This document shows, piece by piece, positions 35,501 to 44,386 of a stretch of DNA of 64,000 nt. Within the stretch, counting starts at the first letter, position 1; each line of letters begins with the position of its first letter. A program made the position numbers and the translations under genes. The DNA lies in the NCBI RefSeq assembly GCF_033807575.1, contig NC_084716.1:6014001-6078000 (forward strand), in the 5' to 3' direction. The stretch comes from Cydia pomonella (taxonomy: Eukaryota > Arthropoda > Insecta > Lepidoptera > Tortricidae). A model generated the notes under the pieces. It was not told the origin of the DNA. It was given only the letters and a program-made list of their open reading frames with translations, and searched no databases.

Positions 35501-38500
35501 TCTATGTTATGTGCCTTGTCTAATCACCTTAAAAGCTGTAATTTCGACTTTTCAATATTTAGGCATATTTCGCGAGTTGAAAATGTAGTTCTTCTGAATA
35601 TATTTTTCTGTAAGATCACACCCGGAATAGTAAAAGGTAGGTAGTAATCGTGCTCTTTGTGGACGTTTCATAATGCGGTATCTGTGTAGTTTGTGTTTCA
35701 ATATCTACATATTTATAGCGTTATTCATAAATCCATCAAGCGTGATTTAGCTATCGTTTGTCTTTATCTGTCATTTTGACTAATGTATTTGTAAGAAAGG
35801 GACATAATGTAACTAACTCAGGCTCGTAAAGTGTCAAGAATAAGACGAGTCTATATGGTCGTGTCGGCAGAGGAGTGGTGCTACGTGTACGGCGGCGGCG
35901 CGGCGCTGGCGCAGCTGGCGGGCGCGGCGGGGCTGGGCGGCAGCCACGCCGCGCAGCGCCTCGCCACGCTGCTGCTCGCGGGTATGGAACAACATCATTT
36001 GTGCTATACAAACCTTGCTACCGAAAAGTTTTTTTGCCAAAAATGTCGTTTTCATCACACTTGCTCGAAAAAGTTCTAATTTCATGCAGGTGAGGTGTAC
36101 TGAAAGACAAATGCCTATTTTGTTCCCGCGGGAGTTTTGGATTGTGAAAAAAAAAACTATAACTCCCTAGGGAGTTATAGCTTTTTTTTATTATGTCACT
36201 TTTTCATACAAACCAAGTAGCATAAATGAGTTTGACTTTTAAAATACTGACGTCTATAATTTAATATTTTTGTTTATGTTTAAAATTAAATAATTCGGTT
36301 AATTTAACAGCCGTTTTACATAAGTAATTATTAATCGTGGCTGAATGCCGAATAGCCCTGCGCCCTCGATGCTAACCTGTCAAGAAATTACAAAATGGCG
36401 GACGAATGTTTGATATGTCACCGTATTTAAGAATTATTTCGCTAAAAAATTTAATTTTTTCTTCGCAAGTGTGATGAAAACATTGTGTGTAACTCCGGGG
36501 GTAAGAATATTACAAACTCGGGTCTTTAATTCCCTCATATCCAAAGTTTCATTTACCCCCCCTCGTTGCACAATGTACTATTGTAACATTTGTACAAGCT
36601 ATATATGTGATTCTCGCTAACGGCAACTAAAACTCATTGAGGCAATTCTAGGGCCACCTCCCGTCTCCATCATTAGATTATCTTATGATAGTACAGTCAC
36701 GTCTGAAAATATCGATATGGATATAGTGCCATAAATATTGTATTACAGCACCTTAATATATGGGCAATAAGGTCGTGTAGACATATTTTTGCATTTTGTT
36801 CGTATAGATATTTTCAAATATGAGTCACGACTGTACACATTAGATTCTCACCCGACTTACAATACCTATACAATGTGTTTATCCACGTATAGTGGAGTCG
36901 TTAACCACGTATAAGTACGATGAATTTTATCGACAAATCACCCGCCATATCTATGTTTTTTCTCAACCATGTTATAGTTTGCACAATGCACCCTTTTATA
37001 GTTGTATGTTACCAAATACTACTGCACTTGGTTAATGTGCCATTATCTGCCCAAAAAAAGATAAAATGTAAAAAAAAAGTTTGGAAGCAATTCTTATCTT
37101 TGTTATTTATTCTTGAGTAATTGTGGAAAAAATTCTGTAACATTTATGTTAGAAATTAAGGCCCTAATTCATAAGCTGTCGAATGACTTTTATTTTTCTA
37201 ATGTGCGATAGGTAAATGGACAGATAATGGTACATTAACCAAGGGCAGACGTGTTTAGCGCCATAAAACTTTGAAGGGGTGCAGTTTTAAAATGGTTGAG
37301 AAAAAACATAGGGTAATGGGGGGTGATTTGTCGATAAAATTCATCGTACTTTACGTGGCTAACGGCTCCACTATACGTGGACAGACACATTGTATATATG
37401 TGAAATTTCAGCTCAAATTAAATAATGGGAAATGGCGGCTCTAATTTACCTTGCAAAATTTGACCCTTACATGTTACTTACATGTTAGGGTCAAATCTTG
37501 CAAGCTAAATTAGACCTGCCAATTCCCATTATTCGAAAAAACTTGTATAGGTAAAACGATTTTAGTGACCTTTGACCTTGGGTAACTTTCGACGCAGAGG
37601 CGAGGTTTTCAGTGACTTTGAAGACAACTTTTAAAACGCCATAATGAAGGTGTATATAAGTTTCCAGCTTATTTTCTCTCATACAGAGGTTGACCCCTCC
37701 TTTCGACAGATAACCGAGTTAATATAACGACTTTACATGACACGAATTACACGAATCGAGCTCTGTAAAGAACGCACGAATTATCTGTAACGATTTGCCT
37801 TAAAAGGAAAGGGGACGGCTGCTTCTCCATGCAGGCCATGGATCTAGTATTTAGTATGGATTAATTGGGCATGAGTGGTGGAACCGACAGAACGGGATAG
37901 TCTTATTTATCTTTCAATAGGAGTACCAGAGAAGGAGTTATTATTCTCCATCGTAAATTTTAGTATGGTTTATGGTGGGCTACAAATAACCCGACCGAAG
38001 TATGTAGGTTGTTTTTGGTATGTTGTCAGGAATGTTAAAACGTGTTTTTAATTTTGTCGCATTGCGTATGTTCTGTTCCTCACGGAGTACATACGATTCT
38101 ACCATCTATGTATACAAACGTAGTCCCCATTTTTCTCTCTGGATATTGCCATTATGAAAAATATTTGTACATAATTTTATGTATATTAACACCCTCTACT
38201 TTTGACTTTTTTGGATTTTTTGTTTATTGTAAAAATTAGAAGCCAAAATCGGTTGTCATACTAAATTTTAAATCGGTCGATATACAACTAATTGTGTCAA
38301 AATATTTTCAAAAATGTTAATATAATATCCAGAGAAGAAAATGAGGACTACGTTTGTGTGAAAAGGCGATTTCGCGCGGTTTCTACGATTTTGTCTTAAT
38401 GCTCTTCAAATATATGACAAATCCCTGTATGACAGATCGTATTAAGTACGCCCATAGTACAAAGAGTGGGGAAGTAGGTTATCTTCATACAAACGCACGG

Positions 38501-40448
38501 CGCGCGGTTTGCATGTGTGCGCCATAGTATCTTTACCTCGCCGCACGCATACTCAAACAAAAGCCCCGACGGGCGCACTGAGAAACGGGTCGAGATTTTG
38601 TATGAGTGTGCGTGCGGCGACGCATAGATACTATGGCGCACCCACGCGCGCGGTATGTATGAAGATAACCTACTTTCCCACTCTTTGTACAATGGTACGC
38701 CTCACACGAAAAGGATTTTTCGTGATGATTTATCAATACAGTTCTTTTGCGGAGATGCTGCTGTTACAAGTAAAAATGTAAATAAGTTTCTATTTCCAAT
38801 AACTTTTCAACAGACGTAGCTGAATCTCTCATCGAAGCGTGGTTAGAAGAGCTCGCATCGTGGTTGAGAAAACAAGTGTTCGTGGTGTTTGAGAAAATGG
38901 CCGACGAGGGCAATGACCTTCCTCGGGTACATCAGAGGCCTTACAACCTTGATTATACCTGTCAGGTCGTCATGTCCAAAATACCAGGTAATTTAGTTGC
39001 GTTTTACTATTGAACATGTGGCTAGAAAACTAACTTATAAGGTTTGGTGAGACTACTAGAGTAGCAATTATAGCTAAATAAGTAACCCATTCTCCACACG
39101 CGTTAATAAATTATTTATTATTTCATTTCTTCTTCTTCTGTGGCTCAGAAAACATACTTAAATCGACGGGGATATGAAACGTGATCACCTTTAGTATTGT
39201 TTTCGAGCTCCCGATATTTCGAAGCAGTTTCGAAGCATCTTGTTCACGGGTAATGGGTTGTTTCACCCGGAAATTAATAGAGAAACGTGGACAGCAGTTA
39301 TTTTGAAACACAATTTCTATTTTATAAATCGTATATAATTATAAATAGGTATGCAATAACCGGCCAAACTTCATAACCGGTTTCGGTTACGAATTTACCC
39401 GAAAATTATACCGATAATCGGTTACGGTTATTTTCGATACGGATTTGAAGATACAGTATTAGGAAATGTGAGTATAAGTCTTCGTTTTTAATAAAACACA
39501 CAAATTACAGTCAAAGTTAAAATATGACCTTGGACATAATACAATATTCAAACAAAATATTCCATAAATAAGGGAAGTTGGTATATTTTCATTCTTAAAA
39601 TTATAGTCACAGGCGTCACAGCCATAAAAGATAGGATTTTCTAGTCATTGGAAAATAGTTTCATAGAATTTAGTTATAAATAAATAATCGAAGATAACCG
39701 TGACCGGTTATTCGAGTTTTCAATGATCGGTTATGAAATTTAGTCAAAACCGATTATTTCGGTTACGGTTATAACCGATTTGCATTCCCTAGAGCAGGTA
39801 ACTTGACCGTGTCATCATTTGTTCTGTTTCATATTAATTCCTACTGACAAATGTTTTGACAGTTCGAAAAAAGAAACTGATTTGTAGTAAAATACCCTAT
39901 TGTTCTACATATAATTATCATTACATATATTCTCTTTATTTATCTTGGGTTTTAGGTTAGGCATTTCATAATATGAATTTAAAAGTAAAATACAAAAAAT
40001 CGTAGAAAAAGAATACAAAATACATATAAACAGACTATAAAAAACCTAACCTAGAGTGCCGCCAGCAGCGGGACAGGGCCCAAGCTGCCGGTGGTCAGGG
40101 CCGCAGAGAGAGGAACCGACGTACTATACGCGTCGTGTCCAAGATCACCGCCTTCTGCATCTGACCCTTGATCCAACCACCTAGCGAGAGTCTCTCAGGG
40201 TGTTGGTCGAGACTCTTCGGTATAATAATCAATAATAATTTATCATTATTATTATAAATTTTGCATTTGTTCCAGTTCTAGGCTACATATTCGGCGAAGA
40301 GGCCCTGTTGGACTCCGTCAAGCTCTCCATATCGAGTTTCGGGCACAAGGAGCTGAACAGGGACGTGATATTCCGCGTGCTGGACCTGCTCGCGGTGCAT
40401 TTCAAGAAGTCTGCCGGCCTTAGGAACCCTTCTTTTGATGCCAATTGA
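17106..40448 (+). CDS. PXA-domain membrane protein, sorting-nexin family (SNX19-like layout)
   Basis: Sixteen exons: 17106-17571, 18165-18648, 19096-19245, 19635-19802, 20287-20456, 23369-23464, 25184-25289, 26602-26669, 27546-27697, 28809-28903, 29051-29111, 30133-30262, 32295-32421, 35871-35981, 38814-38987 and 40276-40448 (TGA). Every junction preserves phase, giving about 910 codons. Exon 1 has two hydrophobic segments. Exons 1-2 make the PXA domain (LVPWELWDTPHSELLV, DPVWINDKLLNI), found in SNX13, SNX14, SNX19 and SNX25, which tether ER to endosomes or lipid droplets (family knowledge). Then follow an acidic, Ser/Pro-rich linker and a helical C-terminal region (EAWLEELASWLRKQVF, YIFGEEALLDSVKLS). 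I see no PX domain, unlike typical members, and no RGS domain. Odd points: an apparent +1 base in exon 1, and multi-copy exons 4, 9 and 13. AATAAA lies at 40851. Confidence 0.82.
17640..18164 (+). other. intron 1 of the PXA gene
   Basis: AT-rich with an ATAA-type simple repeat at about 17696-17740. No gene or recognisable element is seen. Confidence 0.5.
19815..20175 (+). repeat. three decayed tandem copies of PXA-gene exon 4 with donor
   Basis: The exon segment GACCTACTAGCGAGCCTAGA ... CCCCTTTGGTTCGgtaagag (exon 19635-19802) recurs starting at 19821, 19946 and 20071; periods 130, 125 and 125. Copies 2 and 3 are nearly identical to each other and keep the donor, but lost about 5 bp of exon (GCGGGG), breaking the frame. 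The last copy is much more diverged and has no donor. None has the acceptor. Confidence 0.9.
22100..22390 (+). repeat. interspersed repeat family R1, copy 1
   Basis: Contains 'ggccacctcctgtctccat', 'tcatatgtatgcaaat'-type words, 'atcggaaaccgggaag' and 'acaacggtcaggtga'. An inverse copy lies at about 60000-60300, an interrupted copy spans about 36640-37460, and pieces lie at 29880-29960 and 62880-62915. Confidence 0.7.
22440..22850 (-). pseudogene. LINE reverse transcriptase C-terminal fragment
   Basis: The minus frame from 22849 reads ARCSREVRITLFKTYCQNLY and ALRVQYNNAFRGFL. A second frame then continues ASLWQRVRGSTNILL. This follows the layout of lepidopteran LINE reverse transcriptases after the polymerase core. 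A frameshift between the two parts shows that it is dead. It is inserted antisense in PXA-gene intron 5. Confidence 0.75.
23585..24660 (+). repeat. lepidopteran interspersed element with an internal three-fold ~280-bp repeat
   Basis: Starts with 'gcggccaagtgcgagtcgg' and 'gggttccgta' and ends with 'ggacagacagacgg' and 'ggctacggaaccctaaaaa', the usual two ends of a very common moth repeat. Between them, a block containing 'tctctcgcgcaaactattcag', 'aatgatattagaaacct', 'gaagacctatcc' and 'ccacacgtatggg' is present three times (about 23650, 23960 and 24250), each followed by a G-run or poly-T stretch. It lies in PXA-gene intron 6. Confidence 0.75.
26100..26330 (+). pseudogene. LINE fragment containing a 45-bp perfect inverted duplication
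   Basis: The plus frame reads YTRLRNILGITWQDKVT then RVLEKSQLPSLAAL, a typical segment near the C-terminus of a LINE polyprotein. The bases encoding the second part (26221-26265) are present as an exact inverse copy at 26112-26156, 64 bp away. It is intronic in the PXA gene. Confidence 0.7.
26947..27004. repeat. perfect 24-bp hairpin
   Basis: Arms 26947-26970 and 26981-27004 (gtactaaaaaagtaaaaagt...) are exact inverses around a 10-bp loop. It lies at the 3' end of the adjacent antisense LINE fragment. Confidence 0.8.
27000..27302 (-). pseudogene. LINE ORF2 C-terminus with zinc-finger-like end
   Basis: On the minus strand a continuous frame reads YKDVLRRHLKACDIPSERW, then EWRNKVREGLATFEEA, then CAQCDWIFKTKLGFASHIR. 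Two Cys and a His follow the spacing of the C-terminal zinc finger seen in many moth LINEs (family knowledge). Only the last ~95 codons are present. Confidence 0.75.
27902..28266 (+). repeat. decayed copy of PXA-gene exon 9, split by an A-tailed insertion
   Basis: 27902-27990 repeats exon 27546-27697 from its acceptor (tcag/CCATCAG) through TCTCCAGAACCTGAGCTTG-AGAAGCG at roughly 70-75% by eye. 28235-28266 (GGTGCTGCAGCGGCAGGGC) repeats a later part of the same exon. The ~245 bp between them is unrelated, AT-rich and ends in AATAATAATAAAAAAAA, as a retroposed 3' UTR or LINE tail would. Confidence 0.75.
29153..29859 (+). mobile_element. MITE family M1 copy interrupted by a second MITE
   Basis: Outer element ends: TTTTCACCACGCC and TTGTGAAAA. 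An uninterrupted inverse copy is at 31981-32219. Inner element 29271-29752 has ends ATAGGGTTGTTTCCA and TGGAAACAACCCTAT and about 480 bp of non-coding DNA. Comparison with the uninterrupted copy marks the insertion site directly. Confidence 0.75.
30281..30480 (+). mobile_element. Helitron-like element without the tRNA-like part
   Basis: 'tcttatacctttaaacgagc', 'cggaaacggctctaacgattt', then the terminal hairpin CCGAGCGAAGCTCGG and 'tctaccagatat'. It starts about 18 bp after the donor of PXA-gene exon 12. Same ends as the composites at 5510 and 7880. Confidence 0.6.
30530..31145 (+). pseudogene. LINE 3' end with degenerate Cys/His coding remnant
   Basis: About 30595-30780 reads RCRLMEAEETPLHILAECP and, after a frameshift, LEAKKILQLFEVAGLDREL followed by TAG. 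This is the usual end of RNase H-containing moth LINEs (family knowledge). The 3' UTR follows (gggcacagcacagtgg, gttagggtcggcaacgcgc, gtttgccaccgacgtagta) with an A-rich tail. Confidence 0.75.
31654..31836. mobile_element. piggyBac-type MITE, copy 3 (one end decayed)
   Basis: Left end TTAACCATTTCAACGC matches copy 1. The right end GGCGTTCATAAGGGT is mutated. The interior shares 'acagcgtccgccataacacc' with copy 2. Confidence 0.6.
31981..32219 (-). mobile_element. MITE family M1, uninterrupted copy
   Basis: Ends TTTTCACCACAC and GTGTGGTGAAAA. Inverse of 29153-29859 without the inner insertion. Confidence 0.75.
32336..34735 (+). repeat. 24 identical tandem 100-bp units made of PXA-gene exon 13, its donor and intron
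   Basis: The unit includes cgcacgtggacgcggcgctc ... cccgaggacttc (exon), GGTAACGAAT (donor) and 'actttacact'. Donors fall at 32421, 32521 and so on to 34721, exactly 100 bp apart. By eye no unit differs from the others. The array is 2,400 bp, 24.0 copies. Exon 13 proper runs 32295-32421, so only the first unit has an acceptor upstream. Because 100 is not a multiple of three, only the first donor keeps the frame into exon 14. The exon frame meets TAA at the second unit's donor. Confidence 0.97.
34736..35870 (+). other. intron 13 remainder with palindromic MITE 35165-35299
   Basis: MITE arms: TTTGACATCCGAAACAGATG ... CATCTCGTTTACCTGTCAAA, with GGCGCTGTA / TACAGCGCC inside. The rest is AT-rich with no gene recognised. 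Confidence 0.6.
36640..37460. mobile_element. repeat R1 copy carrying two inserted MITEs
   Basis: R1 words (cacctcccgtctccatcat, then tcacccgacttac, later 'gaaatttcagctcaaat' and 'ttgcaaaatttgaccc') are split. One interruption is about 36697-36838, arms tacagtcacgtctgaaaata / tatttt-caaatatgagtcacgactgta. The other is about 36870-37395, arms of about 80 bp including caatgtgt, ccacgtata, gatgaattttatcgacaa and their inverses. Both interiors are non-coding. Confidence 0.65.
37950..38120 (+). repeat. interspersed repeat family R2
   Basis: 'attttagtatggtttatgg', 'acccgaccgaagtatgtagg' and 'gtttttggtatgttgtcagg' recur in inverse orientation at about 43845-43985. Confidence 0.6.
38448..38703. mobile_element. 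long-arm palindromic MITE
   Basis: Arms of about 110 bp: gtacaaagagtgggg, gtaggttatcttcatac and gcgccatagtatct, and their inverses agatactatggcgc, gtatgaagataacctac and actctttgtac. It lies about 110 bp before PXA-gene exon 15. Confidence 0.75.
39347..39790. mobile_element. palindromic element rich in 'aaccgg' motifs, possible hAT MITE
   Basis: Left end GGTATGCAATAACCGG and right end CCGATTTGCATTCCC are imperfect inverses, and the interior repeats 'ataaccggtt' in both directions. The A/GGGATGCAA-type terminus resembles hAT ends; no clean target duplication was seen. It lies in the last intron of the PXA gene. Confidence 0.5.
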
Positions 40449-43400
40449 AAGTTTTATGGACACATGGACATTCGTCACCCATATTAACTAACGATATATT
40501 GTCGTTAGAAACAATGATAATTATAATTCCAGATAGGTAATCGGCGCTCCGAAATTGAAGTGTGTTGTCGTGTAACCTTATATCTTCACATTATTAGGCT
40601 GCCGTGAACGGCTGCCATTATAGTGTTTAAAATGTATTTTAATATACCTACATAGTGTCCTAGTGGGCCACGAATAACTTATTGATCTGAATCGATCTAC
40701 TTATTTTTATATTCTTTATGTCGTAAACTAAAAAGAAAATTATTTATATAAATTAAGGACTTTTTCAATATCTGGCAAAAATTAGACTATTTGTATTTTA
40801 GTTTATTGTTTTCTACAAAATAACAAAAATTGTTACAAATATCCTTTGTAAATAAACTTATACTATATTTTAATTTGGATCTCATATTTTTTATGAACTA
40901 TATTCCGAGCTATAATGATCTAATCTGATTTATATTGATGTTATTGTATACATAAATATAATTTATAATTAATATATAATATTTAATAAATGGACGCAAA
41001 TTAAAACACGAGTTTCCTTACACCGTTTATAATATTTATTTAGACATTTCGATAATAATTTAATATAATTTTTAGAGTAAGTCAAACTAACACTGTATGG
41101 ACCAAGGTCTGAAATAATGGATTTTTATTTTTAATTTTCTTTTTTATTTTTATTTAAAATATCACAGCTCGAACAAGAAAGAGCATGACACAGTAGGAAA
41201 ATAACGAAACAGTTACTTTATACTTAAAATTAAGTCGCGCATCTTATGTACACTTAAAATACCGTATTTAAGTACATTTACACTTAACTTCTATGATCGG
41301 GGGGTCTAGCCAAGATTCCAATCGTTTGCACTGTGAACGAAACACGCACTTATGGAAGATTGTTTAATAGAGAGACATTACCGTTTCATTTACTATGGCG
41401 CAAACGATTGGCATCTTGGCTAAGCCCTCTAAGCAGATAGTTATATAAAGGTAATGTTGCTGAGATAAAATTGTGTTAATGATCGGGTAACTTCAAACAA
41501 TGGACCAATCTAGCTATTTGAAACTAAGACTGGTAAATCCTTATTCAAAGATTGTAAAAAGTACACCGCTTTCAGCCACGTTCATACAATATTAGTAATA
41601 ATTCAGCCTATATACGTCCCACTGCTGGGCACAGGCCTCTCGAGTTCTAGAAGGCTTGAGCTAGTCCCCACGCTGGCTCAATGCGTGTTGGGGACTTCAC
41701 ATACACCTTTAAATTTCTTCGCGGATGTACGCAGGTTTCCTAATGATCTTTTCCTTCACCGAATAGCTAGTGATTATTTATATTGTTCATATAATTGGGG
41801 AATATTTCCTTTGGATAATGTTACCCCTCCTGTTCCCGGTTATTCCACAAAATTGACAACATTTCAAAATTGTCAATATCCCTAAATCGAAAACCATTTC
41901 GAGAGGGGCTCCTGTAGATTACAAAAAAATAAATTTTATATATTTTTTACGAATTTTTGTATTCAAAATCTCTAAAAATAGTTAAAACGGAAATTGACGT
42001 CACCCAGCTCCTTCAGTTCTGCCACTACAGGCAAAAAAATGACTTCCGATTGGGTTGGCATTGTCATTGTCATTGAAAACGGGATGAAAACCATCGTTTG
42101 ACTTTAGTTTTGACGTTTGTGACACTTGTTAATTTGTGATTTTATTTTTAACGTTTGAGGTTATGTCACTCGCACTGTTGTCTATGCTCAAACGTAAATT
42201 AATTCAACGTTTTTTCCAGTGTATGAAACAGATCCGTGACGTCACGATTCTCACAAATGACGTTTGTTACATACGCCCTTTTGTTTCAAGCAACAATATA
42301 AATAGATTTTATAACCAAAATATAGGACTTACGCAAAATAAAAAAAAATACGGGTACCTTAAATTAGTGCGTTCTTTCGATGTAGACAATAAAAACTAGC
42401 ACTTAAAAATATGAAATGTTGTCAATTATTGAGTTCGTCTAGTCGCGGCTCAGTCTCGAGTTAAGTATGTTCAGTCAGCAGAGGTTTTGAAAAATCAGGA
42501 TACGGTTGGCAAAATTTTATTTAACCTCTTAAAGCCAGCCATAGAAATGAAAAATCCAAAATTTGCCACTGGAATTTGAACCTATAGTGCACGGAATACA
42601 GTATATTTTATTTTGTTTGAAAATTGCACGAAACAAAACAAATGCAACTCTGTCCTAATTGAATATGATTTTAATTTCATTGAACTGAATAAGTCCTATA
42701 GGTAGGACCTTGGGCCTTGCGAGGTTAACAATCTTGAGGCCATTCTCTAGTAACTTCATCGGTGCGAAATCTGATTTCGCTTTTCTCTCTATAGAAAAAA
42801 AAATCACGAAAATAGGTCTAAAACGCACTTTGAAAATTGGGAAATGTGTGTGTCACGCGTAAACGAGGATATCGACGTGTTCTCTAATCACAGTTCTGTC
42901 TTAGCAACCCATTTTTCTGTCTACTTCTTTCCATTCTGTGATATGAAGTACTCTTTACAAATAACTAGTAATATCTCGAAAAATATGCAGTAATATTCAG
43001 GTATATCTCCTGAGACCCAGAACTTTCTCAATAAAGGTTCAAAATAGATGGAATATGTGCAAAAAATTGTACGCAGTCTTAGGAGGTTAACTGCTTGCTT
43101 CTACCGACGAGCGGGCCGACAAAGACAACAAAGAAAATCTAAATTTAATTCTGTTGTAAACATTTCAAGATGATAACAGCATAATATACAATATTTTTTT
43201 TTTTTTTTATAAAACTTGAGACACATTATTTTACTACGATTACTCATAGTTTTTGTAAAAATCACTTTTTATAAAAAGTTCTTATTCTAAAACATATAGG
43301 TAACATTTTAGGAGATTCACATTAAATATACATTATATCTACGTATATTGTATTTAATATACGCTCCAAATATACAATTGCACATAATTTACGTATTACT

Positions 43401-44278
43401 TAATAATGTCATTTTATGAGCAATAGTTCTATATCACAAATCATACATTGCAAATTATCTTATATCTAAAAATTTTATCGAATGATTGGGTATTTGTGTA
43501 TTGCATTTTGAACTGTGTCCCAAACCTGCGTCTATTCCTATACCTAATACAGAATTATTTCAAGATGGTTATCATTTTGAAATTAAAAAAAAGATTACCT
43601 ACATAAAATCTAATTGCATTTTAATTAAATATATGTTTGTCAAAAACTGGTAACATTAACACAAACAAATAGGCAAGATAACAAATAATCTCTTTATAAT
43701 TACATTGTAGTTTTTACAATTGTCCAGCAATTTTCAGTTTAAATATCTTAAAACACTCAAATATTTCAGTATCTAAATCTTTTTAAAATAATATGATGAT
43801 TAAAGGTCCTCACCCTCATCATAGATGGTAGTATCCTATAAATGTGCTATACACGTGCGCCTGTGAGGGACAGAACATTGGCAACGCGACTAAATTAAAA
43901 ACACTTTTTGACAACATACCAAAAACAACCTACGTAATTTGGTCGGGTTATTTGTTGCCCATCATAAACCATACTAAAATTAGACTGTAACAAGGACAGA
44001 CAATAATAATAATTGATTTGGTCATCATAATGTTACATTATTTAAGGGTAGTTTTGAAAAATAAATTCTATATGTATAAATTGTAAGGCCCACCATACAA
44101 AATATTCCTATTTTTAATTTGAACCTGGTTGTATTAATAGGGATGAATTTCATTCGTTTGGAAAAGCTATGAAACAGAAGAAATGCTACACTATTTGATT
44201 CATAAAAGGTTCGAATTAGATTGAAACGAATATGTACATTGGCCTTACGGGGATAATAAAAGCTAAAATGTGTTATAA
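40449..44278. other. intergenic region between the convergent PXA and ABCA genes
   Basis: No gene supported. Contents: a polyA signal AATAAA at 40851 for the PXA gene; a palindromic MITE at 41302-41428 (GGTCTAGCCAAGAT ... ATCTTGGCTAAGCCC); a LINE tail at about 41592-41775 (acgtcccactgctgggcacag, ttggggacttcacatac); a third copy of a short dispersed repeat at about 42725-42835 (also near 26300, 31480 inverse and 54890); and an inverse R2 copy at 43845-43985. The rest is AT-rich. Confidence 0.55.
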
Positions 44279-44386
44279 TTATAGTGACGTAATACTGTCG
44301 AGTTGTCCGCTGTCCCGCCGCGGCCGCGGGGACGGGAGCGGCTCCCAGGACACCTCGAGGGGCTTGTCCGAGAAACTTAGGAACAT
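44279..44386 (-). CDS. last coding exon of the ABCA gene
   Basis: Acceptor ttgcag then MFLSFSDKPLEV to DSITSL and TAA. It joins phase 0 to SSLEE of exon 45289-45180, reconstituting the SLEE-MFLSF segment that ends ABCA proteins (usually VFL-F). The tail after it is Pro/Arg-rich. Confidence 0.85.
   Translation of the reverse strand: MFLSFSDKPLEVSWEPLPSPRPRRDSGQLDSITSL

Noticed and set aside
35751..36093. Four overlapping GC-rich ORFs around PXA exon 14
   Set aside because: Only the plus frame 35871-35981 has acceptor, donor and phase agreement; the others are composition-driven shadows.
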